From Gossypium raimondii (taxonomy: Eukaryota; Streptophyta; Magnoliopsida; Malvales; Malvaceae), in assembly GCF_025698545.1 (NCBI RefSeq), contig NC_068569.1:20584001-20648000 (forward strand): a stretch of 64,000 bases of DNA. The letters run 5' to 3'. Positions 41,930-53,857 of this stretch are shown here, one piece after another (within the stretch, counting starts at the first letter, position 1; each line of letters starts with the position of its first letter). The notes below the pieces were generated by a model. That model was given only the letters and a program-made list of their open reading frames with translations. It was not told the origin of the DNA and did not search any database. The position numbers and the translations under genes were made by a program.

Positions 41930-43245
41930 AATCACTTAAGCCCGTGTGGACGAAAATAGATCATGTCCTAAGCCACATTTCTTACCCAAATAGATACCAA
42001 CTTAGTTTCAACAATTTACACATCAATAAGCCAACAATAGAATAAATGCATAATATCATTCATCAAATTTATACAAATATAAAATTTTAACTGTACGAAC
42101 TTACCTTGGTTGAATTGTAGCAATTGCAAAAGTTTAGGGACTATTCTATTATTTTTCCTTTTTCACAAGTTTCTACAGGATCTTGATCTAAAATATAAAA
42201 TTATTCATTCATTAGCATATATTTTACTTCCAATTCATTTCACAATTAATACCCTTTTATTTTTGAATTTACACAATTACCCCAAACTTTTACAAATTTT
42301 GCAATTTAATCCTTTAATTAGTTAATCTATCAAATAACTCATTTTCCTCAATCAATAATTTATTCAAATATTCTAAGCCATTATATTGTCCCTAATAAAC
42401 CAAAAATCACTATAAACCCTAATATTTTAACATTTTCACAATTTAATCCTAAAATCAATATTTAACAAAATTACTTTATAAAATCATCATACAACACAAT
42501 CAAAGCTCTAAATCCATGTTATTCATCAAAACATCTAATATTCATCAATGATAACTTCCAAATTTTTAATAAAATCAAAAACTAGGGTAATATTTAGTTG
42601 AACCTAATTGTAACAATCTCAAAAACATAAAAATTACAAGAAACGGGTAAGAATTGAATTCACTTGAAGCAAAAATATAAAAAAAAAAACCAGCTTAAGC
42701 TCTTCTCCTATGTCGATTTTTGGCAGAATATTGTAAAAGAAATGCATAAAAAGCTTTTCAATTTCAATTTGTTTTATTTAATTTCATAAAAATACAATTT
42801 TGCCATTAAAGGCTTTATTTTATTATTTTTTCTCTTATGCCGCCTCATCCTTTTAAGTTAGGTTTAATTGCTTCTTAAGTCCTCCCTCATTTATTTATCA
42901 AGCCATTTAATCACTTAAATTCTATTGTTAGCAAGTTTTGCATCTTTTTCAATTTAGTGCTTTTTAATTAATTAACTATTGAAATATTAAAATTTTTCAA
43001 CGAAACTTTAATACTACCTTAATGACACTCCGTAAATATTTTTATAAATATTTACAGCTCGGTTTATAGAAACGAGGTCTCGATAGCTCACTTTCTAAAA
43101 CCACTTGATCTAATAAATCATTATAAAACACAAATTACTAATTCAAAAACCTTTTTAAAACCATATTTGACTCATAAATATCTTACTCACCGAATTTGGT
43201 GATCCCGAACCACTATTTCTAACACCACTGAAAAATCAAACTGTT
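41930..43245 (-). mobile_element. Truncated Gypsy-type LTR, minus strand
   Basis: On the minus strand the sequence starts TGTAACAGTTTGATTTTTCAG at 43245. This opening parallels the inner LTR at 19911 (TGTAACAGCTCATTTTCAG). It runs down to a 'cccgtgtgg' motif near 41941 that resembles the motif cluster of that LTR. No matching end was found, so the LTR appears cut off at its 3' side. Confidence 0.6.
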
Positions 43246-43797
43246 ACAGAACCACTTTAAAGATTGGATATTTAAAAGATAACATAGCAGCTACCACACC
43301 CATCTAAACTACTACACATGCACGGCTTGACCTTAAAGATATATTGAACACCCTGAATCAATAAGTCAAATGCTAGGGTTCTAACCTAAATCAAATGATT
43401 CTAAAAAATATATATATATATATATATATATATTCTAATCTTGTTGTCATGATGCGAAAGGAACATGAAGTTATTGAAGATAATAATTTAGAGAAAAGTA
43501 TAAGACCCAAGCTAGATATATCAATAATGGACCCAATTTGGTTCAACTTATTTAAAAATCATCAATGATAAGAGAAATTCAACATCTATCAATCAATTAT
43601 TATAGAAAATATATAAGCGTCCGTTAATAAATCAGCAAAATGCTACTGGTACAATAATTTCTTTTTATAAAATATAAGTTTAAGTTATCCTTCTTTTGTT
43701 TTATTACTCCATAATCACCTACTCGGAGAATACGATCAAAAACACCAATCAGGCTATTATTAAAAAAATAATTAATTGAATAAAATTAAGAGTAAAC
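43246..43797. other. Spacer with (TA)n repeat
   Basis: No gene seen. A (TA)n run occupies about 43408-43432. Confidence 0.5.
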
Positions 43798-44942
43798 TAT
43801 TAAAATAGTTATTTTTGTTTATTTTAAATTACATTTTAGTCATTTATATTTGAAATCTTATGTTTTAGTCACTTACATCAACGTGCTGTAATATTTTAGC
43901 CACTGAGCCATTAATTGTCGTTAATGGTGTAACGGTAAGTTGATGTGGCACGTTACATTATTATTTCAAAGAAAAATTTTAAGTTAAATTATAAACTTAG
44001 TCCCCATATTTTTTCGTTTTTAACAATTTAATTTTTTCGTTTTATGTTCTTTTAGGGTTCAAGAACAAGAAATTTTTAGGCTTCAAGTCCCTGTGCATTA
44101 ACCCCCCATTGAATGACAATTATGACCACCTTCACGATTTGCCTACACAAATTAGCCGCTTCCTTTTCTGAATAATTACCTTTGGTTATAATCCGAGCAA
44201 ACAACTCCCCTCTGACACATAGTTCTATAATCAAATTCACTGAGTGTCGATCCTCATAAACAGCTTTTAGCTCAACAATATCCCTATCAACAACACCATT
44301 AACTTAAAAATCTTTAAAATGATAAAAATAAACAATAAGTTTTGCTTTGAGAGGGGCACCTGTGGCCAGTGAGATGATACATTATCTGAACTTCACAGCA
44401 GACATCTTCGATATCATTATGGTTGATAAGCTTACGACTGGAGATGGATTTACAAGCGAACTGTTGTTTGGTTTCCTTATGAGTTACCAAGTAGGTAATG
44501 CCAAACTGACCATAGCCGAGTTCACGGTCGAAGACGTAAGTTGACCGGACGTCCTCCATGGGGCGGCTGAACACACGATTGAATAAGCTGTCTATAAACA
44601 TAAAAAAAATTTTAACAAATGGAAAACAGAAAAAAACTACGTTAAAAGAGATGGAAAAAGGAGGAAAACAGAGGGAGAAGCAAAAAAGAATAGAAAGAAA
44701 AGAAAAAAAAGTTAAAAATAAAAAATTACTTAAAACAAAAACATATGGGGCCCAAATGTATAATTTAACCTAAAATTTTTGTTTGAAATGATGATTTAAC
44801 GTGTCACGTTAGCTTACCGTTATACCGGTAATAACAATTAATGGCTTAATGACTAAAATATTACAACATGATAAAATAAATGACTAAAATATAACATTTT
44901 AAACATAAATGACTAAAATATAAGTTGAGATAAAAAAAAGTA
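43798..44942. mobile_element. Pack-MULE-like element carrying CDPK exons
   Basis: The ends are long inverted repeats. About 43798-44010 matches the reverse complement of about 44735-44942 over nearly 200 bp, with shared blocks such as 'ttttagtcattta', 'gtaatatttta', 'ccattaattg' and 'taacggtaag'. No transposase is present. The interior holds a minus-strand fragment of a calcium-dependent protein kinase gene, with an intron. Long inverted repeats around host gene pieces are the hallmark of Pack-MULEs. Assignment to MULEs is inference: the exact ends and the expected 9-bp target duplication were not fixed. Confidence 0.65.
44102..44601 (-). pseudogene. Captured CDPK gene fragment (two partial exons)
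   Basis: The first exon piece (44360-44601) reads from [12 protein letters not shown] through [12 protein letters not shown], the ATP-binding Lys in FACKSI, to HLTGHR. It is the start of a CDPK kinase domain. The second piece (about 44102-44283) continues in the same order with IVELKAVYEDRHSVNL, ELCVRGELF and NLCRQIV. Between them 44284-44359 has GT...AG ends (donor CACAG|GTGCCC, acceptor GATAG|G) and restores the frame, so the intron was captured too. DNA, not mRNA, was therefore copied. The fragment ends before the catalytic loop, and one glycine-loop position is changed. It cannot encode a working kinase. Confidence 0.85.
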
Positions 44943-44990
44943 CCTATTCAATCATGTCTTGAACTCAAAACTTTGCTTTTAAGTTTTGTA

Positions 44991-46805
44991 CTTGTTCTTG
45001 TTTAATAAGGCTTTATTAGCAAAACATTTTTGGCGTATTTTAGATCAGCCTCATTGTTTGTTAGCCAGAGTCTTAAAAGCCCGTTATTATCCTTATTCTG
45101 ATATTCCATCAGCGAAAATTGGATCTTACCCCTCATTTACCTGGAGAAGTATTTGCAGCGCTCGTGAGGTAATTGGAGAAGGGGTTTTGTGGCGGGTTGG
45201 GAAGGGTGATCGCATTAACATCTGGAACGATCCCTGATTACCTGGAAGAGAGAATAACAGAATTCCAGTTCAGGTGATTAGCCTTCTTGGACTACTGTTA
45301 ATCAATTAATTATGACTGGGACTAGTACCTGGAATAGGGAGCTGGTTCATAACTTAGTTGATGAGAGTACAGCTGATCGAATTCTCTCTATTCCCATATC
45401 TGGAAGTGGTCCGGAGGATAGGTTGGTTTGAAAACATGAAGGTTTTGGGGACTACACAGTTAAGAGTGGGTATCGAGTCCTAAATACAAAACACTTACAG
45501 GACACTATATACATGTCCTCTATTGATGAGGATTACAAAGATTTTTACAAAGCCTTATGGTCGTTGAACATTCCAGGAAAAATTAAAATACATATTTGGA
45601 GACTGGTGAATAATTTGGTGCCTCACTTTGGTAATTTGGCGCGTAGGACTTTGTGTGTGGAAGTATCTTGTCCACTGTGTAAGGCAGAGCTGGAGGATTC
45701 TGATCACCTGTTATGGTCTTGTGGTATTCTGTAGTGGGTGTGGGCTTCGCTGCAAGTAAAGATTCCATCCATTGAAGAGTCGATGTGTCACAAGCTTCGC
45801 TTTGTTAGAACATCTTCTGCAGCAGATGACCAACAAAAACGAATCATTGCGATTTCCATGTGGAGTCTTTGGTTTCATAGAAATAAACTGGTTCATGAAG
45901 GGGTTAAATTTTCGCTGTAGGTGGTGTTGGGGTTTATTCGGGGATATGAGCAAGATATTTGTCTAAATCACATGAATCTCTGTCTTTCTCCTAGATCTAT
46001 GGTTAAGGAGATCTGGAGACCCACAAACCATGGAGTTATCAAGTTAAATTTTGATGCGTCTTTTCTAAAAGAAGAGAGGCTCGCTGTAACAGCAGTTCTA
46101 GCCAGAGATTTTATAGGTGAAATCGTAGGGACAGAAACTTATCTTTTTGAAGATGTTGCTGACGCGTTTGTGGCAAAAGCAAGGGCTTGTGAAAGGGCTT
46201 TAATCTTTGCGAGTATGATGTGCTTTCGACGACTGGTTGTGGAAGGAGATTCATTGACAGTTATAAAAAATGTTAAGAAAAATGAGGAAGATAAATCGGT
46301 GCTCAGACAGATTACACATCATATTTATACTTTGGGTATGCTTTTTGATGAGGTATCTTACCTTGCTGTGCCTCGATTGGTTAATGAAGCGTCTCACAAA
46401 CTAGTGCTGGAAGGCTGGAGAAGAAAGATTTACGAGAGTTGAGTTAATGGAGTGCCTGAATCTGTGAGGATGGCGGCATTGAATGACCGTTTGGTTTGGA
46501 ACCAGCGGATCTAAGGTCATTTCATTTTTGCTTTGAAAATGGTGGAGGTTCGTTCAAAGTATTTGTTCTCTCATTATACTCGTTTCAGGTTTACGGTGAG
46601 GAAAGTATTGGCTGATATTGGGTTTATTGAAGCAAAGCTGGTTGTTGGCTCAAGAGTTTCTTTTTCTGCTCTTTTGGAATTGGTAGTTTCTAGGCTTTGA
46701 TTGTTCTGTCTTCTAGGCTTTGATTGTTCTGTCTTCTGGCTTTTCAGCTGCTGTTTTGTCTTGAGCCGTGTGTTAATAATATTAGTCTAATTTACAAAAA
46801 AAAAA
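44991..46805 (+). mobile_element. 5'-truncated LINE with 10-bp target duplication
   Basis: The insertion is flanked by AAGTTTTGTA on both sides (44981-44990 and 46806-46815) and ends in a run of about a dozen A, the signature of target-primed reverse transcription. It holds only the 3' part of a plant LINE, including the end of the reverse transcriptase protein with its zinc-binding region and an RNase H domain. A 24-bp tandem duplication ('taggctttgattgttctgtc') lies near 46690-46735. It starts about 50 bp after the right inverted repeat of the Pack-MULE-like element. Confidence 0.88.
44992..46442 (+). pseudogene. LINE reverse transcriptase C-terminal part and RNase H, broken
   Basis: The first segment (to 45237) carries [14 protein letters not shown] and RVLKARYYP, then ITFWNDP-like residues ending at a TGA where the family has Trp. 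A later segment (45513-45734) carries IPGKIKIHIWRLVNNLVP and CPLCKAELEDSDHL, the zf-RVT region. The segment at 45921-46442 is an RNase H-like domain of the RVT_3 type with KLNFDASF, VVEGDSLTVI and PRLVNEASHKL. At least two stops (45235-45237 and 45732-45734) and frame changes break the reading frame. In an active LINE these domains act in copying the element into DNA. Confidence 0.88.
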
Positions 46806-46815
46806 AAGTTTTGTA

Positions 46816-49499
46816 TCACCGGACCCGCATCAAATAATTCTCTGTAATTTCTTTACATGTTTGATTATATTTCACAGCATGGGGACTCCTCTATTGACAC
46901 CAAATAAAAGACCCAATGTTTTACGAAATGGATATCCAACGTCTCATCTTGACATAAAATCTCATTATCAAGTCCTCTACTACATCTTCCAATCGCAGGT
47001 TAAAAGTTGACAATGCCGTCACGTCTTTCAAAAACCCTTACTTGAAAAACTAGAATGGAAATCTCGTGATGTGAAAGTGCACAATCAAGTTCCTCTATCT
47101 CTCTAAAAGCCACTCTATCGACCAGGATAATGAACCTAGACAAGTTTTAGCGTCCAATTCAAGGGACAAAAGCAGTGATGGTAGGGGAGGCAGAGGTAAA
47201 TAAAAATAGTTGATCAGCTTTAGAGAAAACAAAATACTAACTTTTTATTATTTTGGTGGAAGATTACATGGCAATGGCATTTATACGATATACAAACAAA
47301 TAAAACTGAGAAAGTGATAGAAAAGAAAGTTCCAGAATGCATTTACTTTTCTCCACATCTATATCTCATTTAACGCAGGTACGTATCAATGATTTTATTT
47401 TAAGTTTGAACGATTTTTAACATAAAAATATATTAATTTTTTCAGATATTTTTATCAAATAAATTAATTTAATAATTTTTAAAAGAAATTAACGTTTTAA
47501 CTTTAAAACACCATATAAAATTAAATATTTATTTTCAATATGCCAAAAAAACTATCATAAATATCATAAATATTATAATTCCAAAATTAAATTAAAAAAC
47601 TTGGCTTTAGTCTTATTTTTCAATACTAGTCATCCTAAATTGCACAATTTATTTTTTCATAAGATTGAACTCATCAATAATAGAATTTGTTAAAAATTCT
47701 CAAGTTATCTTTTTTTTGATATATGCCACCAAGTAAGTTGAAAGAAAATTATCATCTATTCTGCTGTGAGGTATTGTCTTCACAATTTTCATGACTAAAA
47801 ATTCTTGTTTAGTTGTTACTATAGACACAGGAAGAGTTAGCACAAAAAAAATAATTCTATCAAGAAGATGATAAATACTTGACTTAAATGAAATACAATT
47901 GAAGAGGAAGCAAATTATATGAAATACAATTTGAGTAAAGGGGCGAATGTTATACAATGTGGACACCAAATCTAAAATACGTAATAATTTATATACAAAA
48001 CTGAAAATTTAAAGGGAACAACGACCCCGCCTCCCCTGAATCCATTCCTGGTCATGTAAAATTAGAAATTATTTTCTTATAATTAAGTTAAGCTAGTATT
48101 AATATTTTCTTCTTCTTACGTTGGTCTCTTTTTAATATGTTTTATTAGTAATAAATAAAAGATGAGGATACAGTTGCATCCAAATTCACTAATCTGCTTT
48201 CCAGTTGACCAAAGAGGATTCAGGGGCTTTATTAGATCCTGCTTCACCCTTTATTTTGATATCTAAATGTAATGACATTAATACTTTATTGTTTAATTTT
48301 GGCGGTAGGGTTATTTAATGGAAAATCATACTTAATTAATAATATTAATAATTAATTTTATATCATAAACTTTAAAACCTGAAAAAATAGCAAAATTTTA
48401 AGTTTAGGGTTGATTTAATTAAAATTAATTGTTAATAATAATATTTTTAAATTATGGGTTTTAATAAATTAATTCTAAAATTTAAACTGAGTACTAAAAA
48501 TTAACATTGTTACATTTACATATTAAAATATATAACTTTTATCAATGTTAAAAAAAACACATATACTATGTCAGAGAAAAAAACTCAAGTATCAAAGTTT
48601 AAACCTTAAACAAAATAATAAAAATTATCACTTAAAAACTCAAATGTCTAGTGATTGAACCATGAGGATTTTATATATAGGTTTATATATTAAAAATTTT
48701 AAAAATAAAAAATCAATTAAACCCTTGTATTAAAATTGCACTCCATTAACTAAAATAATGAATTAAGCTCTTACATTAACGATTTTCTTCGTTGATCATG
48801 TTGATCGTTAAAATAAATTAACGGACTAATAAGATTGTGACACGTGATATCTTTTAATTTAATCTAATATTATTTTCATAAAAATAAAAAAATAAAAAAA
48901 TATAAAATTGATATGAAGATATAAAAAAATTATACGGTCCCCTCATGCACTACTATGTTCATCTTCCAAACAAACCACCATGTTCCTCCCCGGTTAATCT
49001 GACTGATTAGTAATAATACAAAAGATTTTTAAGGTTAATAATTTTGGGCAAGTAATACTCACCAGCCAAACAAAGCTAAACTACCAAAAATGTTTATTTA
49101 ATTCTATAATGAGCTTTGATTTATTTTTATTTCCCGCCTTGATTTAATGCGACATCCACCCGAATTTTAAGAAAGTGGCATCTTTATCCTTTTATATTGC
49201 TTTCCAGTGCGGCTTCTGTTTTAAACAAAACACACCGAACTTTCTACATTCACCTCAATCCCTCTTTTTTATTTATCCATTTTTTTGGAAACAAAAATAA
49301 TCTGATTTCTTTTCTCTCTTTTTCCCCAGAAAAAGAAAAAGGAGAGCTTTTGTTATGATTCCTTAATCATGAAAATCTATTGGTCCTATTACGTTGTCAC
49401 GGATGGATTTCTGACACGTATCCCCTAATTCTCTTCCCGTACGTCTCTCTTTTTTTTTTTAATCTCTCTTTTATGTCTTAATAACCCCCCCCTTTGTCT
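46816..49499. other. AT-rich intergenic region
   Basis: No gene is supported. A minus-strand open frame at 47700-47969 lies in AT-rich DNA without a recognisable domain. The end, from about 49200, should contain the promoter of the F-box gene. Confidence 0.45.
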
Positions 49500-50286
49500 T
49501 TACTTGCTTCTCTGTTTTTCTTTCTAAGAACACAGAAAAACACCCAAACGAATTTTTAATAGAACAAAGCAAAGAAAACGAAGAAAACCCAGAGAAAGGT
49601 ATGATTATAATCTGAGCTTTCCATAATTTTCATCCCTTCTTTTGTTTTCTGTTGGGAGTTATCTGTCGTTTTAATTTTTGTTTCATCCATTTCTTTTTTG
49701 TTGCTTAAATTTGAGCTGCATGTTTTCAAGCTGATTCATTTTTAAATCTTTTAGTTGAAAAACCACAAATTTCTGAACTTATATAAAGTTGTTACTTTTA
49801 GCTACAAATATTTAGTCAAATAAAAGTCATGGTTTTAATTTCCTTTTTCGTTTTCGCCGATCATTTCTGTACTTCTTTTTATGGCTATCACTCTAATATC
49901 CAGTTTGTTGAAATGGGTCTTTCTTATACCCCAAAAAGGTTTGTTTTTGTTTTTCTTATGAACTACCTGTTTTGGTATGTCCCTTGACGAGTTAAAGCTA
50001 AAAGGAAGGTAAATTTTTTAGTTTGGTCCAAGGTACTTAGAATATCCAAAAAGATTTTTTTTTTTTTTTTAGGAATTCGATTGTTTTTATGGTCCTCTGT
50101 TTTCTGCAGTTTTTCTGAGGTTTTGGCACATAGAGTTTGTTGCCTTTCTATACACTTGTCGTTTTATTAGGCTTTGGTCACTGAATTTAAGGTCTGTTTT
50201 TTGGTTATAGGCATAAAGGAATAATTATCTACTCCATAACATAAAAATATAAGTTTGTGTAAGGTGGTGGTAGAGAAAAGATTTAA
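49500..50286 (+). other. Probable 5' UTR exon and leader intron of the F-box gene
   Basis: The stretch near 49525-49597 is A/G-rich and ends in 'gagaaag|gtatga', a good donor. An acceptor candidate 'ttggttatag|gcataaagg' lies near 50210. A leader intron of about 610 bp would thus precede the ATG at 50287. It is inferred only from splice-site consensus. Confidence 0.4.
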
Positions 50287-52678
50287 ATGATAAGCAAAGC
50301 AAAGGTGAGAAGTGAAGAGTTGAACTCGTGCTTTGAGAAGCTGCTGATGGTTGCTGCTGGAAATAGTGGCGTGGGAGTTAGGATGGAGGGAGCGGTGATC
50401 ACTGAGTGGAAAGATATTCCTATGGAGCTGCTGTTGAGAATTGTGCCTCTTGTCGATGATCGGACTGCTATTGTTGCTTGCGGTGTTTGTTGTGGGTGGA
50501 GGGATGCTATTTGCTTCGGTCTCACACAACTCAGTCTCTCATGGTATGTGCTCTTTTCACTGTTTACTCTTATATAAACGTACCAACACTTGTGCAGTTG
50601 TGCTTTTATTTTTCCTTTTTTTCCCCATTTCAACCATTGTTTGATGTTTATGTTATGCTTTTTGTGCAGGTTAGCTATTATTATATCTCAAATAGTTATC
50701 AGATTAGAACTACTAAGTAATAGTATCTCCTTTTGATGTAACTGACGAGTACTGGCACAAGCAAACACATTATTTTTCCTGTAAAACAGTTTTGGGGGTA
50801 AGACTTAGATAATAAATAGGTTTTTGTTGTTTGTGAAAACTAGATCTTTGAATTAACATAAAGCTGATTTTCTGTTCTATGATTGTTTATTTCTAGCTCT
50901 AAGGTAAAAATTGCAGCCTATACTCATCAGATAGCAAGGCTTTAATCCAGACCTTTTTCTTAATGCTATGTCCATGGTGACAATATTGTTGCTCTCTTTG
51001 CATAATATCAATTCTAGATACTGTTCATATACATCAACCCCAACTTGAGGAATTATGAATTTTCTTATTGCTAGTTTCTCAGACTGATAGGCAACAAGAG
51101 CCTAAACCATTCTCCCAAAGTACTCAATATACTGGATTGATTCACAGTGCTAGTTATCAAAATGAACCAACTGTTGCATCAGTCTCTATTTTTAAGTGCC
51201 TTTAAGGCTTTTCAGTCTTCCTCCTCAAGAATTTGTTTAGTTAATCTCATAAATTTCCATTTTCAGTTTGCTTCTGATTCATGCCTTTTCTATTTGCTCT
51301 GCTCACTTTGTGTTTGAATTATGATAAGCCAGCAAACTTGCACGATTTGGAATGCTGGCACCTCCCGAGTGGTCTATCCTGGTCAATTTTAGCCTTCATA
51401 GCGTGAAGTATCATGCCTTTTGGCAGTTTAGTTATTTATTTGTCTTGGCTTTTTTTAATTTTAAGGAAGCTTCATTAGGGATACAAGATTATCAATAATA
51501 TATTGGTCATCCCATGTTTTTATTAATATTGAAGATAGTGTCTGGTTGATTTTATCAGTACACCGAACTTGTAATGCCTAACATCTCTGTTTCTGAATGG
51601 ATAGCATAAACTTATGTGATCCATGAGCAGAAACCTAACTCCATCTTGGGTTGATCAATTGTCCTAATTTACCGTTAATCATGGTTATGACAGTTTTCGT
51701 GCTCCACCTGATAGTTATTACATAACATGAAAAACATATAATCTTAATACTGTTAGGCTTGGTTTAGAAGGAGGATCTTCGGATATCTTAATTCTAGCTT
51801 GTTGGCCACAAAAGTTTTTCATATTCTTCTTAGCTGCATTTGCATTTTTTTGTGTTTGTCATGCATTTACTTCTTGTTTTCTCTCCTGTATGTAACTTGT
51901 TAAATATTAATTTTTTTGCCCAATTAATACTGTTTTAGCAATGAGTGACATGCGGTCCATTTCCTTATTTTATCTTTTAATTTATTCTTTGCTCGTATTT
52001 GGGCAAACATCAGATCATTTGTCCTTTGTACCTTTTTTCCTCAATATCCTACTTGTCATATAATTGGTTTGTGTGAAATCTTGCATCAGGTGCAGAAAGA
52101 ACATGAACAACTTGGTTCTCTCTCTTGCTCCTAAATTCACCAGATTGCAAACTCTAATACTGCGTCAAGAGTATCCGCAACTCGAGGACAATGCTGTTGA
52201 GGCTATTGCAAACTTTTGTCATGATATACAGGAGCTGGACCTAAGCAAAAGTTTCAAGCTTAGTGATCACTCTTTGTATGCATTGGCCCGTGGTTGTCCT
52301 AACATTACAAAGCTTAATATCAGTGGCTGCACATCTTTCAGTGATGGAGCTCTTGAATATTTGACTAACTTTTGTCAAAAACTAAAAATATTAAATCTCT
52401 GTGGATGCGTTAAAGCTGCAACTGACCGTGCATTGCAGGTACGAACAGTACTCTGAATAGTTATTTTTGCTGATTAAAAACGAGTTGCTTTAATTGATTA
52501 TATGCACAGGCTATTGGACGAAACTGCAAAATGTTGCAATCTTTAAATCTGGGATGGTGTGATAATGTTGGTGATATAGGAGTGATGAGTCTAGCTTATG
52601 GATGCCCTGATCTCAAATGCCTGGACTTGTGCGGCTGTGTTCGCATAACAGGTATTCCTTGGATTCGGTGCTTAGTTG

Positions 52679-52731
<53 letters not shown>

Positions 52732-53487
52732 CGTGTGTGTGTTTATAATTCAACATATTGCTTTGGTTTCTGATTCTCTAGCCAGATTTATATCTATTTT
52801 GTATTATATAGATATGTATCTTTACCTTGCATGTGTCTTCAGGGAATAGCCTTCTATGTGTTGGCGAGGGTAGCAGCAGTCTAATATAGTGAATATGCAG
52901 CACCTTGTCCCAATGCTAGCATATAAACTCAAATTTAAAATTATTCATACTTTTTATCGAGTTGAATTTGTCTTGCCCTTCGCTTTTCCTAGAGGTGATT
53001 TTGTCTGTCTTCCCGTCACAGCAGTATCAGATTGAAACATTATTTGTTGATTTAGGAACTAAAGTATGGCTTGTTTGGTCGATGAAGACTGATAAGCTCT
53101 AAAAATCTTATTGTAGATGATAGTGTGATTGCGTTGGCAGATAAGTGCCTCCATTTAAGGTCACTTGATCTGTACTATTGTCGCAATATCACAGACAGGG
53201 CGATGTACTCGCTGGCTCACAGCCGAGTGAATAACAAGCCTTCGTTATGGCAGTCCATGAAGGGTAGATATGATGAGGAAGGTCTTAGAAGTCTGAATAT
53301 AAGCCAGTGTACTGCACTGACTCCTTCAGCCGTACAGACATTATGCGATACGTTTCCAGCCCTTCACACTTGCTCCGGAAGGCATACCCTTGTCATGAGT
53401 GGCTGCTTGAGCTTAACATCAGTGCATTGTGCTTGTGCGGTCCAAGCTCATCGGACACTCAACACTATTCCCCATACTGCTCATTGA
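50287..53487 (+). CDS. SKP2A: F-box/LRR protein SKP2A-like
   Basis: Four exons join in frame: 50287-50543, 52090-52438, 52510-52651 and 53117-53487. They give 372 residues. The F-box covers about residues 38-85 (WKDIPMELLLRI ... GVCCGWRDAI). Leucine-rich repeats of the Cys-containing type follow (about 95-320; LNISGCTSFSDGAL, LNLCGCVKAATD, LDLCGCVRITDDSV, LDLYYCRNITDRAM). The C-terminus CSGRHTLVMSGCL to the end closely resembles Arabidopsis SKP2A as remembered. Such proteins bind SKP1/ASK in SCF ubiquitin ligases. Arabidopsis SKP2A targets cell-cycle regulators and has been linked to auxin. An alternative start at Met33 (MEGAVITEW) is possible. The first intron is 1.5 kb. Without splicing, exon 3 reads into a microsatellite in the next intron. 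Confidence 0.94.
52678..52742. repeat. (GTATAT)n microsatellite in SKP2A-like intron 3
   Basis: About nine tandem copies of 'gtatat' end in 'gtgtgtgtgt', starting 27 bp after the exon 3 donor site. The repeated Ile-Cys translation is an artefact. Confidence 0.92.
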
Positions 53488-53857
53488 AGGGGATTTCAAT
53501 GTTGATATTGTAAGTAAATGTACTTATCCAAGGGCTTAGGCCAAAGAAGAGAGAGAGAGAGAGAGAGAAAAGATGAGATCTCCTGTACGTAGGGTTGTTT
53601 TGAAATATATATTTATCATCTTGTTGGACAGCATGGATTCTATGCACTTTATATTTGGGTCTGGTTTTCTTCCATTACTTTGATCAATCTTTATTCACAA
53701 GTATGACTTTACAATTTATGTAGTCACGTGAATGGTAATGAGAATATATGAGCCGGATTTTAATCCTTAGAGTAGCTATCTCGGTCAATTCTGAGTTCTT
53801 CTTAAAGCTTGTTGCAGCAGCGGATGTTGCCATAATTTTGATGGATATTATTGTTTA
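53488..53857 (+). other. 3' UTR of the F-box gene
   Basis: This directly follows the stop codon and includes a (GA)n run at about 53550-53568. No other gene seen. Confidence 0.5.

Noticed and set aside
44314-44601. Independent kinase gene
   Set aside because: It stops before the catalytic loop and lies between transposon inverted repeats, so it is a captured fragment.
45921-46442. Host RNase H gene
   Set aside because: It is the 3' domain of the LINE, inside the insertion bounded by the 10-bp duplication.
50283-50633. Minus-strand open frames opposite F-box exon 1
   Set aside because: They are shadows of the coding exon on the other strand.
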